A stretch of 64,000 bases of DNA, from positions 20,967,499 to 21,031,498 of the forward strand of contig JALGQZ010000015.1 of NCBI GenBank assembly GCA_023105745.1, in the 5' to 3' direction. The notes under the pieces are model-generated. The model searched no databases, was not told the DNA's origin, and saw only the letters and a list, made by a program, of their open reading frames with translations. The position numbers and the translations under genes were made by a program. This document shows, one piece after another, positions 1 through 10,281 of the stretch. Source of the stretch: Austropuccinia psidii (Eukaryota > Basidiomycota > Pucciniomycetes > Pucciniales > Sphaerophragmiaceae). How positions within the stretch are numbered: the stretch's first letter is position 1; the number at the start of each line of letters is the position of its first letter.

Positions 1-709
1 AAGCAGTTTACTGTCATGCTGAGGACCTCTTGAGTCTTCAAGCTTCTTTAAAATCCCAAGGGCAATTTGATTTGAGTGTTGTACATTATCTTGTTAGTCC
101 TTCATGTTGAGTGAGTCCTGAGTTCATAATTAATCCAGTGAGTAATCCTTCAGTCCATAAATTCTGACCAATGATTCTTGAATTCCACATGAGTTTCAAT
201 CCAGAATCAAAGAAGTGTCCAAGGTCTTGTGCTGTCCAAAGGTCAATCCATAAGGAACTCCTGCTTTTATTTATAAATAATCTTCTTCATTTTCAGTATT
301 CTGAATAATTGTCCTATGATAAGTTGTTTCCCAATTCTCTTGCTATTTCTTCAAAATAATTCATGTCCTTTTGTTCTTTTGTATTCCTGAATTATACCCG
401 TTGTAAAGAAATGAAAAATAAAAAATTGTGATAATAAGGTGATTTAAAATTGATTTTAATATTAATTTATTCATATTTTTTAATAATATTTGTTTGGATG
501 AGGGCCCCCCTCTCCATTTAAAAATCTTGAGTTGGTTTTCAAATTTTGAAGAGGATATGTTCTCATTCCCCCAAAACTTCCACTATAAGGGATAGTGTAA
601 GAAATAAGTTTACCCACCCCTTATTTTTTTTATAGTGGTTTTGATAAGGATAAATAATGATACACAAAATTTACATAACTTTATTTTGATGATGATTCAA
701 TAATAAGCT

Positions 710-747
<38 letters not shown>

Positions 748-1655
748 AATAAGTTAAAATAACCATAAAGTTAGATATCTGAGTGAAAATCACAATTTGA
801 AAGAAATAAACCTGAATCACAGTTAATATCATGGAACTGTTTGGTTGAATGTGGTAATTTGTTCCAATCAGCAAAAATTGGTGCTCTTGAGAGTATTTAT
901 GATTAATATTACATAGTTGAATGATCATAATTTGAGTCCTTTATTCATATAATGACCCTTATGATGCCACAACTCTTCCTTTTGGAATCATCATTGTGAC
1001 TCAGACTTTATTTCAAGTCCATCCCCTTTATGGTTCAGATTTTCTGTTACCCATAAATGCATTTGAGTTGTTAAAAAATATAAACAGTGAAATTAAAAAT
1101 TTGTACAGTTAAAAAGACTCTTGTTTGCTTTTTTGGGGGGGCTTTTAGATTCTTTTTTGAATAAATAGCACATTGAGGTGTTATTAATATGTAAATTCCC
1201 CAAATTATGTCATCAATTTATGAGTTTTTTAATATAAATAGCTCCATTAGAGTTCAATTAATGCCTTCATGGCACAAATACTTCTTCTTTTCAAACAAGT
1301 TCCAATCACTTTCTTGTAATTGAAGAAATATTTCAAATAAATTGATCTTCTTTTTTTTTTAATTAATTATTATTTTTTTTGAATGTTATTATTGAGTTGA
1401 AAAAATCAAGCCAATTTAATGGCTCTTGTTGTAATAGTAGGAGAGTTATAAATGGAATATTCTTGAGATCATGAATGGGATATGCCCCTCATTCTCAGGG
1501 AAAATGAATAAATAGTTGAATTTTGGGATAAAAAATAAAATAAAATAAAAATAAAATAAAAAAGATGTTCAAAAGCTTAAGTCAGTACATCTTTCCACTT
1601 GTTTTTTATAATTTCATAAAATTAGAAAGTAGAAAAAATAAAGTAAAATAAAACC
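1..1655. other. AT-rich non-coding part of element B
   Basis: No convincing ORF, RNA gene or promoter is visible. An uninterrupted run of 36 T occupies 711-746. The stretch 385-1655 has a diverged counterpart at 7053-8357 in element A, including a shared block near 1005-1090 / 7674-7760. The 85-codon minus ORF across the T-run is lysine low complexity and is not credible. Confidence 0.6.
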
Positions 1656-3015
1656 TCAGGTAGTTTATAGTCTTGCCTAGGACTTATCCTCCTTTGATAG
1701 TGCTTGTTCAATCTTTTTGAATATTTTAAATAAGCAGTTTATGGTCTTGCCAAGGACCATTGGTTGATTGTTTTTTATTTTGAGTCCTTGTTGAGAATTC
1801 TTTTTCTTTCATATTTAAAGGTATCTCTTGATATTTGAAGGAGCAGTTTATGGTCTTGCCAAGGACCATTGGTTTCTTTGCTTTGGTCCTTGTTGATAAT
1901 TTTAGTGATTTCTTGTTGATATTTGAAGGGGCAGTTTATGGTCTTGCCAAGGACCATTGGTTGATTGTTTTTTATTTTCTTTCTTCTTTGGTCCTTGATA
2001 ATTTGATTAGTGGACAGTTTATGGTCTTGCCAAGGAACATTGGTTGATTGTGTTGTATTTTTTTTTGTCCTTGTTGAGAATTTTTTAGTGGTGGTGGGCA
2101 GTTTATGGTCTTTCCAAGGACCATTGGTTGATTTCTTTTCTTGATAATACTTTTGGTTTTGATTTATCTTCAAAGCCAAGTTGTAAATTGAATTAAACAG
2201 TTTATAGTCCTATTTAGGACTCCTCTCCATCTTAAAAGCATTTTCTTAAACTTATAAAATCATGAAAGTGTTTTTTTTTTTTTTTTTTTTTTTTGTTAAT
2301 TTATTGTTATTTTATAAATCATCAATAAAATAAAATCCAACATTTTAAAGTCTTGTTGAGGACTTATTATTTTTTATAAGTCTTATGCTTATAGCATCAG
2401 GAAAATTCTTGAATGATAAACACCTGTATCAAATCCAAATCATAATTTCAGTATTAATAGGGGAAAGAGGAATAAAATAAATAAAAAGTCAAACCAAGCA
2501 GTTTTAAGCCATGCTGAGGGCATTTATTATTATTTTTATTTCAACCCTTATTTTGTTATATATATTGATTCATGTTTTCTTTGTTATTTTATATATATTA
2601 ATTGATTAAAAGCTGTAAAAAAAATAAAACAAAATTGTCAGTAAAATAATTAAGTCCATAAATTGATAGAATAATATAAAATTGAGCAGTTTAAAGCCTT
2701 GCCCAGGGCTTTTTATTTCATTTATAGCCCTGCAGAATTTCAAAATAAAAAAAATCAATCAGCAAATTAAAAAATCAAAATTATAATTCATAAAAGAACT
2801 AAGCAGTTTTGAGCCATGCTGAGGGCTTTATTATTTTGTATGCCCTGTAGCACACCAAAATAAGATATGTCAGTTTAAATATAATTATAACAAAAATAAA
2901 AAATAAAAAAAACCATCAGTTTAAAGCCTTGATGAGGGCTATTGTTGATTTTCCAAAACATAATTAAAAGAAAAAGTTAACAGTTTAAAGTCATGTTGAG
3001 GACTTATTATTTTTT
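1656..3015. repeat. CAGTTT hairpin array, copy in element B (about 13 units)
   Basis: About 13 units recur, each CAGTTT followed by a short inverted repeat with a conserved loop resembling TTGCCAA or ATGCTGA. Units begin near 1661, 1735, 1844, 1932, 2015, 2099, 2200, 2341, 2500, 2686, 2806, 2917 and 2981. The five units from 1735 to 2099 are near identical and 83-109 bp apart. The stem letters change between units but both arms change together: ATGGTC/GACCAT, AAGCC/GGCTT, AAGTC/GACTT. Many units have a third arm downstream that can pair with the second arm. Function unknown. Confidence 0.8.
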
Positions 3016-3049
3016 ATAAGTCTTATTCTTTTTTCTTTTTATTTTGCTT

Positions 3050-3693
3050 TGTTGTCAGAAGGTAAGGTAGTCAGCTTGATGGTCTGATCTAGAAGCTGTT
3101 ACAACCCTCTAGGGGCTTCGGGTGGGGTGTTTCCATCTCCAAATATGTTGGAAAGCACTTTATTGTGCTTTAAACCACTTCGGGTGGTTTATTTTTTATT
3201 ATGTGGGTGTTTTAAACCCCTTACTTTATTAAAAAAAATGAGTCGGTTGGGCTGTATGGTGTTCTAATGGTGATTTGTTTGAATTATTATTGATGCAAGA
3301 GGTGTATTTTCTCCTTCAATATAGTAGAAAATCGGTCGGGTTAGTTTTTTTTTAAGAAGAATGAGAGCTGAGGAACAGCCGAGACATCACTAGGAGGTGG
3401 TGTCTTTCTCCGATTATCAGATTTGTCAGGCTGTTCAACCTCTTCCTAAGCTCAAATGAGGTTGGGTGCTTAGTAGTCAAATGGAAGCTCCAATGTCCTT
3501 CTTACTACTTGACGCGACTAAAGTGAGTTCAATTTTTTATTTGACCGTTAGTAGTCTCCTGAGCAGTCCAGTGACTCTCACTTCGGCAGCTTTGGGAGGT
3601 TGTTTTCCTTATTGTGTCGCGTCATGGTAATTTAGCTAGGATGTCCCTCCAATAAGTAGGTCTAGCCCATTTTGCTCCTCCTAGGGCTTATGG
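3050..3693. other. GC-richer conserved island of element B
   Basis: This block is conserved with 9585-10246 in element A and is clearly less AT-rich than its surroundings. It contains a strong hairpin at 3172-3190 (AAACCAC, loop TTCGG, GTGGTTT). No ORF is conserved: a 78-codon plus frame in A (9948-10184) is broken by TGA in B. It is cut at its right end by the insertion of element A. It may be a structured RNA segment or regulatory DNA; the sequence does not decide. Confidence 0.5.
3690..3693. repeat. Target-site duplication ATGG, left copy (element A)
   Basis: ATGG here matches ATGG at 19793-19796 on the other side of element A. Removing A and one ATGG gives a sequence that aligns without gaps to the unoccupied site preserved inside A itself at about 10236-10270, which supports both the duplication and the LTR ends. 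Confidence 0.8.
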
Positions 3694-5686
3694 TGTGGGA
3701 ACTCCTCTTGTGTGGGATTAAAATGAGGCAGTACCTGGAGGGGGAAATCACAGGTAACTAGTTTTGAATTGCTAATAACTCCTGTAACCAAGGGTGGCAA
3801 GGGTGTATTGCCTGCCCCTCCTAAAATACTGAACAAAATCTTCCTTGGAGCTCACAAACCAAAATAAAATTAGTAAGTGGCTTTACAACTGCAGAAGACA
3901 AAATTCAGCAGTCTCAGATCAGACCTATTCAATAAATAATATGAAAAATAATGTTAGTTATTTTGGTTAAATTTGATATTTTAATGGAATACTTGTCTGT
4001 TTAATTTTAATATTTTTTGGTTAAATTGAGGTGAGTGGTTTCTTCTTGGTGATAAATCCTTGGTAGGATGGGTTATTTAAGGTTTTCTGAAAAATTTGAT
4101 GGGTGTTGATAAAGGTAATTTTGTTAAGTTAAAGTTTTAATATAGTAAAATAATTTATTTTTTAAAGGTTTGTTATTTCTTTAAGAGTGGTTAATAATAA
4201 GATAAAACTGTATTTGTTAAATTTAAAAGGTAAGATTCTTTGATATTAGATTTTTAAAGGGATAAGTTATTTTTAAGTATTGATAATGGTGTTAATTTTA
4301 CTGGATAAAGTATTTTAATAGAGTAGTAACCTTAATCTTGGGTACTGGGTAATTTTTTATTTTTATTTTTAATAATAATAAGATTCCACTGAGCTTAGCT
4401 ACTGGGTAATCTTCAACACTATACTTCCACTGAGCTTAGCTACTGGGCAAGTAAATTTACTATAATATACTGGACTACCTCCCAGGTGAGGGATGACTTA
4501 TTCCTGTGCTTGTAATGTGCAGAGGATATATTGTGCATGGGATATAATTTTCATGGGGGGGGATTTTGAAATTTGGGGGAGAGAGCCCCTCTATTTATAC
4601 CTTTTGGGAGCCTAGAGGGCCCTCCATGGGAGCTGTCTTTTTCCACTTTAATTCCTCTTGATTTCATCATGTGACTCCATTTTTGGTGGGGACCTTTCTT
4701 GCATGGGTCAGGTGATTTAAGGTTTGGTGATAATTTTCTTGTGCACAGCCTCCATTTATCACATAATTGTCTTTTGGTGAACTAATTATGATGTGATATT
4801 CTTGAATTTTCCTTGCATGCATGAGGTGATTTCATTTTGGCTGAGGATTTTTCTTGTGCACAGCCTTTTTTCTGTCACATGATATGATTTTGGTGGATTC
4901 AGTATCACATGATTACCTTGTAATTCCTTTGCATATGTCCTATTTTAGTTTTGGTAGAAGTGGCTGTGTAATTTATGCAGGTGTCATGGTTGTTTTTCTT
5001 CTTTTTGAACTTTAAAATGAGGTCAGGTGATAATTTCTTGCACTGATGAATTTACTGTGATGTATGAGATGATGTGATTTTTGAGTTTGACACATGCTGT
5101 GCATAGTCATATGGTTGAGATTTAATTAGAATTGTGTACTGCATGCAGCCTGTTGTAACTAGCTTTGGTTTGTATGAGGTGATGAGTGGTGTAAATAATT
5201 ATGTTTTAAGGTTTTAAGTGGGGTTACTGTGGATATAATATAAGGTACTCCTGGGGCTGTGTTGTAAATGAATTGCAGGAATTCCATGGAGTTGAGCTTT
5301 GCATCATGTGACTTTGAATGCAAGTTGGCTGTATAACTAATGCATGTGTCATTTTCTTGCTGCATGAGTCCTGTGGCTGTAAGGGGGTGTAAAGCTGGGT
5401 GGGGTGTTTAATTTAAAGGGTGGTACCTTATTTGTTGTAACTAGTTTGCTATATGTAACTTGATTTTGTTTGGATATGCATAATGAAATTGAATAATTTA
5501 TTTAAACACATACTCTTCCTTTTGGTGCCTGTGCCATGGTTTTATGAGTTAAATCCAGCTTCTTGCTGTAAAATTGACCTTTTGGTGTAACGTTTGAGTG
5601 TAAGTCTGCCTGTAGGCTAGATTGACTGCTGTTTTGGGGTACTATGAGCTTGAGCCTGGTGAAAAAAAATGGTATGGAATACCAAA
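3694..5686 (-). repeat. 3' LTR of element A
   Basis: A 1993-bp direct repeat of 17800-19792 at roughly 99.5% identity by eye. The plus-strand left end is TGTGGGAACT. The right end reads ACCAAA where the 5' LTR reads ACCACA, so the element-orientation start is TT instead of TG. A TATA box (TATAAATA on the minus strand) lies at 4592-4599, followed by GAGGGG. Confidence 0.9.
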
Positions 5687-5702
5687 TCCCCCTCTCCATT
5701 TA
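5687..5702 (-). other. Polypurine tract of element A
   Basis: Read on the minus strand the bases are AATGGAGAGGGGGA, directly upstream of the 3' LTR. Position and purine content match the plus-strand primer of LTR retrotransposons. Confidence 0.75.
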
Positions 5703-5734
5703 ATGCTGTCCCCAGCATTCCAGGTGAGAGCTCT

Positions 5735-7066
5735 CTATTCTTCATCTGATTCAGTGGTTTCCTCCAATACCTCTTCCTCATTTATTGATTCATCTTCTTC
5801 ACTTTGTTCTTCTTCTGTGTCTTCTTTTGTGTTTATCAACTTTCCTCTTGGGTAGAACCTCTTGACTTGAGATGCTGCAAATCTTCTTGCTAATTCTGTT
5901 CCATCAAGTTCCTCAAGTTCATATGGTCCATTGTTTATTTGTCTGATTACTCTGTAGGGTCCATTCCATTTGTTTTTGAAAAGTAGCCCCCAATTAGTTT
6001 CTATTGCTTTGTTGTAAACCAGGACCAAATCTCCTGGATTGAGTGGTGATCTTAGTTGATGTGCCATTCTTCTATCCCAATATTTCATTGAGTCCTCCCT
6101 TGATTTTTTGAGTTTTTCTGCTGCTTTCCTTCTCATTTCTTCTTTTCCTTCTAATTGTTTAGCTCTGGCTTCCAATAATTCCTCAGTTGTGGATATTTTG
6201 TGCCATTCTACTGCTAAAAAGGTTTTTGTTTCAATGTCAATTGGTAATACTGGTAGTTGCCCAAATTGGAGTTCATATGGTGAGAAACCAGTTGTCCTTT
6301 TAGTGGAGATTCTGTCAGCCAAGGTAACCAAAGGTAGATATTTTCTCCATTTTCCTCCATTTTCTCCACACATCTTGACTAATGCATCTTTAAGCTGTTT
6401 ATGGCCCCTTTCAACCATTCCTTGAGACTCTGGGTAATAAGGTGTGGTGACTCTGATCCTTGATCCTGCTTTCTTTACTGCATCTTGAAGTTCTTTTCCA
6501 AACTCTGGCCCCCCATCAACAGTCACTTCTTTTGGTGAGCCATACCTGCATATCCATTCTGAGGTGAACCATTCTGCAACTACTTTTGCTGTTAATTTGA
6601 CTAGTCCAACTGTTTCTGGCCATCCTGAAAAATCATCTCTGGCCACAACCATATATTTCCATCTTCCAGATTCAATATGTACTGCATCCATGCTTACCCT
6701 TTCAAAGATTGTCGATGTTGCTGTAGGCCTTCCTTGTTCCCTTTGTAAGCTTTGACTTCTCTTTTGGCAGGCCAGGCAAGATTGAACCCATTTCTTGACT
6801 GATTTCTTCATTCCTTCCCGCCAAAATCTTGCTTTAATTCTTCTATAAGTTTCATTTTCCCCTCTGTGGCCCATGTCTTCATGAAGTGATTTTAAAATGT
6901 AGCTTTGAACTTCTTGACTTGATATCACCAGTTGAGGGTTTGGGTTATTTCTTCTTTTAAGCTGGCCATCTTCCAAGAAAAAGTTGGGTGACCTTCTTTT
7001 TATCTTTCTAAATTCTTCATCTTTACTTGATTGTTGTTTTTTCATTTTACTTAAGTATTCCTGCAT
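5735..7066 (-). CDS. Ty3/Gypsy integrase (stand-alone ORF)
   Basis: A 443-residue integrase, which would insert the reverse-transcribed DNA into the genome. The N-terminal zinc-binding module is visible as HEDMGH at about residues 82-87 and CLAC about 30 residues later. The core has all three acidic residues: Asp in SMDAVH, Asp in TVDGGPEF and Glu in GMVERGHK. A GPY motif (WNGPYRV) lies in the C-terminal domain, and the tail is strongly acidic. The start is ATG at 7066, but the frame stays open upstream through a pyrimidine-rich stretch ending in CAG (7072-7074) that resembles a 3' splice site. Normally integrase follows RNase H in one polyprotein; here non-coding DNA precedes it. The stop is 48 bp from the 3' LTR. 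It appears intact. Confidence 0.9.
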   Translation of the reverse strand: MQEYLSKMKKQQSSKDEEFRKIKRRSPNFFLEDGQLKRRNNPNPQLVISSQEVQSYILKSLHEDMGHRGENETYRRIKARFWREGMKKSVKKWVQSCLACQKRSQSLQREQGRPTATSTIFERVSMDAVHIESGRWKYMVVARDDFSGWPETVGLVKLTAKVVAEWFTSEWICRYGSPKEVTVDGGPEFGKELQDAVKKAGSRIRVTTPYYPESQGMVERGHKQLKDALVKMCGENGGKWRKYLPLVTLADRISTKRTTGFSPYELQFGQLPVLPIDIETKTFLAVEWHKISTTEELLEARAKQLEGKEEMRRKAAEKLKKSREDSMKYWDRRMAHQLRSPLNPGDLVLVYNKAIETNWGLLFKNKWNGPYRVIRQINNGPYELEELDGTELARRFAASQVKRFYPRGKLINTKEDTEEEQSEEDESINEEEVLEETTESDEE

Positions 7067-8357
7067 TACACCTGTTATAAAGAAATGAAAAAAATAAAAA
7101 ATTGTAATAATAAGGTGATTTGAAAATTGATTTTAATATTAATTTATTGATAAATATTGTTTAATAATATTTGTTTGGATGAGGGCCCCCCTCTCCATTT
7201 AAAAATCTTGAGTTGGTTTTCAGATTTTGAAGAGGATATGTTCTCATTCCCCCAAAACTTCCACTATAAGGGATAGTGTAAGAAATAAGTTTACCCACCC
7301 CTTATTTTTTATAGTTTTTTTTTTTTTTTTGATGAGGATAAATAATGATACAGTAAATATACATAATTTTATTTTAATGATTATTCAATAAATTTTTTTT
7401 ATTTTTTTTTATTTTTTTATTCTTTTACTGTAAGTATAAAATACCCATTAACTGAGATATCTGAGTAAAAATCACAATTTAAGAGAAATAAGCCTGAATC
7501 ACAATTAAGATCATGGAACTGTTTGGTTGAAGGTGGTAATTTGTGCCAATCAGTAAAAAAATTGGTGCTCTGGAGAGTATTTATGATTAATATTACATAA
7601 TTGAATGATCATAATTTGAGTCCTTCATTCATATAATGACCCTTATGATGCCACAACTCTTCCTTTTGGAATCATCATTGTGACTCAGACTTTATTTAAA
7701 GTCCATCCCCTTTATGGTTCAGATTTTCTGTTACCCATAAATGCATTTGAGTTGTTAAGAAATATAAACAGTGAAATTGAAGATTTGTACAATTTAAAAA
7801 AACTCTTGTTTGCTTTTTGGGGGGCTTTTTCAATTCCATTTGGAATAAACAGCACATTGAGGTGTTATTAATATGCAAATTCCCCAAATTATGTCATCAA
7901 TTTATGAGTTTTTAATATAAATAACTCCTTCAGAGTTCAATTAATGCCTTCATGGCACAAATACTTCTTCTTTTCAAACAAGTTCCAATCACTTTCTTGT
8001 ATTTGAAGAAATATTTCAAACAAATTGATCATTTTTTTAAAAAAAATGACTTGATTTAGAGTTTGTTTGTTTTTTTTTTTTTTTTTTTTTAATTATTATT
8101 ATTTTTGAGTGGAAACATTGAGCCAACTTAATGGCTCTTATTGTAATAGTAGGAAAATTATAATAGAAAAAATAGTATATTCTTGAGATGATGAATGGGA
8201 TATGCCCCTAATTCTTAGGGAAAATAAATAGCTGAATTTTGGGATAAAAAATAAAATAAAATAAAAATATGTTCAAAAGCTTAAGTCAGTACATCTTTCC
8301 AATTCTCTTTTATAATTACATAAAATTAGGAAGTAGAAAAATAAAGTAAAATAAAAC
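7067..8357. other. AT-rich non-coding module of element A
   Basis: Homologous to 385-1655 of element B. It contains T-runs (for example near 7318-7330 and 8071-8090) and no credible ORF; the two 63-codon frames near 7680-7887 are opposite-strand chance frames. Its left end coincides exactly with the start of the integrase ORF, where homology with B stops. Confidence 0.6.
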
Positions 8358-9535
8358 CTCAGGTAGTTTATAGTCTTGCCTAGGACTTATCCTCCTTTGA
8401 TAGTCCTTGTTCAATATTTTTGAATATTTTAAATAGGCAGTTTATGGTCTTTCCAAGGACTATTGGTTGATTTTTGTTTATTTTTGAATCCTTGTTGATA
8501 ATTCCAATGGTGGGCAGTTTATGGTCTTGCCAAGGACCATTGGTTTATTGTTTTGCATTTTGAGTCCTTGTTTAGAATTCTTTTTTTCTTGATATTTAAA
8601 TGTATTTCTTGATGTTTGAAGGGGCAGTTTATGGTCTTGCCAAGGACCATATCTTGTGTCCAGGCACCTGATTGTTGCACTTGGAGTTTCATGGCATGTG
8701 ATTTATCTTCAAAGCCAAGTTGTATAAGTAGTTCAAACAGTTTATAGTCTTATTGAGGACTCATCTGTGGAAGCCAATTCAAATATGTTAGTATAGTTAT
8801 CATTCAAAATAAGAAAGCATAAAAGATAAAATAGCAGTTTAAAGCCTTGCTCAGGGCATTTTTTTTTCTTTATAGCCCTGTAGAATTTCAAAATAAAAAA
8901 TAAATTAGCAAATTAAAAAATCAGAATTATAATCCCTAAAGGAACTAAGCAGTTTTAAGCCATGCTAAGGGCCTTTTATTTTTTGTAGCCCTGCAGCATA
9001 AAAAATAAATAAACTAAATAATTGAAATAAAATAAGAAAAAACCAGCAGTTTAAAGCCATGCTGAGGGCTTTTATTTTGTCCTCCATAGCCCTGTAGCAC
9101 ATAAAAGTGAATAAGTCAGCTTCATTTAATTTTAATGAGAAAATGAAAAAAAAATCCAGCAGTTTAATGTCTTGCTGAGGACATTTATTTGTTATTTCTT
9201 CATTCTGTTATATATATTGATTTATGTTTTCTTTGTTATTTTATATATACTGTATATATTAATTCATAAAAAAAATGAATAAATGTTTGTTATGTCAGCT
9301 TTCAATTCTTTATAAGTACTGCTTAAGAAATAAAAAATCAAGTGAGCAAAAAAAAAATCCAGTAGTTTAAAGCCATACTGAGGGCTTATTTGTGTCAGCC
9401 CAATATAATTATAAAAAATAAACCATCAGTTTTAAGCCTTGATTAGGGCTTTTTATTAATTTATCATCATTTTCCAAAACATAAATAAAATGAAAATTCA
9501 ACAGTTTAAAGTCATGTTGAGGACTTTTTCATTTG
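8358..9535. repeat. CAGTTT hairpin array, copy in element A (12 units)
   Basis: Twelve units begin near 8364, 8437, 8515, 8624, 8738, 8834, 8949, 9047, 9162, 9363, 9427 and 9502. Stems include TAGTC/GACTT, ATGGTC/GACCAT, AAGCC/GGCTT, AATGTC/GACATT and AAGTC/GACTT around a conserved loop. AATGTC/GACATT at 9162 is absent from B and is a clear compensatory change on both arms. Spacing is about 65-200 bp with AT-rich DNA between units. Orthologous to 1656-3015 in B. Confidence 0.8.
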
Positions 9536-9584
9536 TTTTTTTATTTTTTTTATTTTATGATATAGCCCTTTTTTTTATCTTTGT

Positions 9585-10281
9585 GGTCAGAAGGTAAGGT
9601 AGTCAGCTTGATGGGCTGATCTAGAGGCTGTTACAACCCTCTAGGGCCGTCGGGTGGGGTGTTTCCATCTCTAATTATGTTGAAAAGCACTTTATTGTGC
9701 TTTAAACCACTTCGAGTGGTTTATTTTTTTCAATATGTGGGTGCTCTCAGCCCCTTACTTTGTTGAATAGATGAATCGGTTGGAGTGTAGGGTGCTATAA
9801 TGGTGATTTGTTTGAATTATTTATGATGCAAAAGGAGTATTTGCTCCTTTACTATAGTAGAAAATCAGTCGGGTTAGTTTAACTCACCCCTGACTATTGT
9901 TTTTGAGGGGAATAAGAGCTTTGGAACAGCTGAGACATCACTAGGAGTTGGTGTCTTTTTCTGATTATCAGGCTTGTCAGGCTGTTCAACCTCTTCCTAA
10001 GCTCAAATGGGGTCAGGTGCTTAGTAGTCAAATGAAAGCTCCAATGTCCTTCTCACTGCTTGGCGCGACTAAAGTGAGTTTAATTTTTTATTATTTGACT
10101 GTTAGTAGTCTCCTGGGAAGTCCAGTGACTCTCACTTCGGCAGCTTTGGGAGGTTGTTTTCCTTATTGTGTCGCGTCATGGTAATTTAGCTAGGATGTCC
10201 CTCCAATAAGTAGGTCTAGCCCATTTCGCTCCTCCCAGGGCTTGTGGCTGGTTCGGATGGCTCATTCTTTGGGCCGCTACA
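9585..10281. other. GC-richer conserved island of element A
   Basis: Homologous to 3050-3693 followed by 19797-19832, so it preserves the unoccupied form of the site where A landed in B. A hairpin at 9702-9722 (TAAACCACT, TCG, AGTGGTTTA) matches the one in B with one extra base pair formed. The 78-codon plus ORF at 9948-10184 is not conserved in B. Confidence 0.55.

Larger units (their letters stand above)
1..3693 (-). mobile_element. Outer RT-less Gypsy element B, left part (3' half, runs off window)
   Basis: Bases 385-3693 align through their length with 7053-10246 inside element A. The segment is the 3'-ward, non-coding half of outer element B, cut off from its remainder (19793-29707) by the insertion of A. 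No protein-coding stretch is supportable here. It holds AT-rich DNA, a 36-T run, the hairpin array and a GC-richer island. Bases 1-384 do not match A: where A has its integrase ORF, B has different sequence, including another weak hairpin-type unit near position 5. The 3' LTR and any integrase of B must lie beyond the left edge. Confidence 0.75.

Noticed and set aside
1735..2131. CRISPR-like array: palindromic repeats at fairly regular 83-109 bp spacing
   Set aside because: Intervening sequences are related to each other and AT-rich, repeats vary in their stems, and the context is a eukaryotic retrotransposon with no cas genes.
1775..2179. 134-codon minus ORF with repeated NGPWKDHKL motif, and the 70-codon plus ORF opposite
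   Set aside because: The peptide repeat is the translation of the hairpin repeat. The frame is not kept in element A, and spacing differences of 83, 84, 88 and 109 are not all multiples of three.
9948..10184. 78-codon plus ORF in the GC island
   Set aside because: Interrupted by TGA in the homologous copy at 3400-3640; not conserved as protein.
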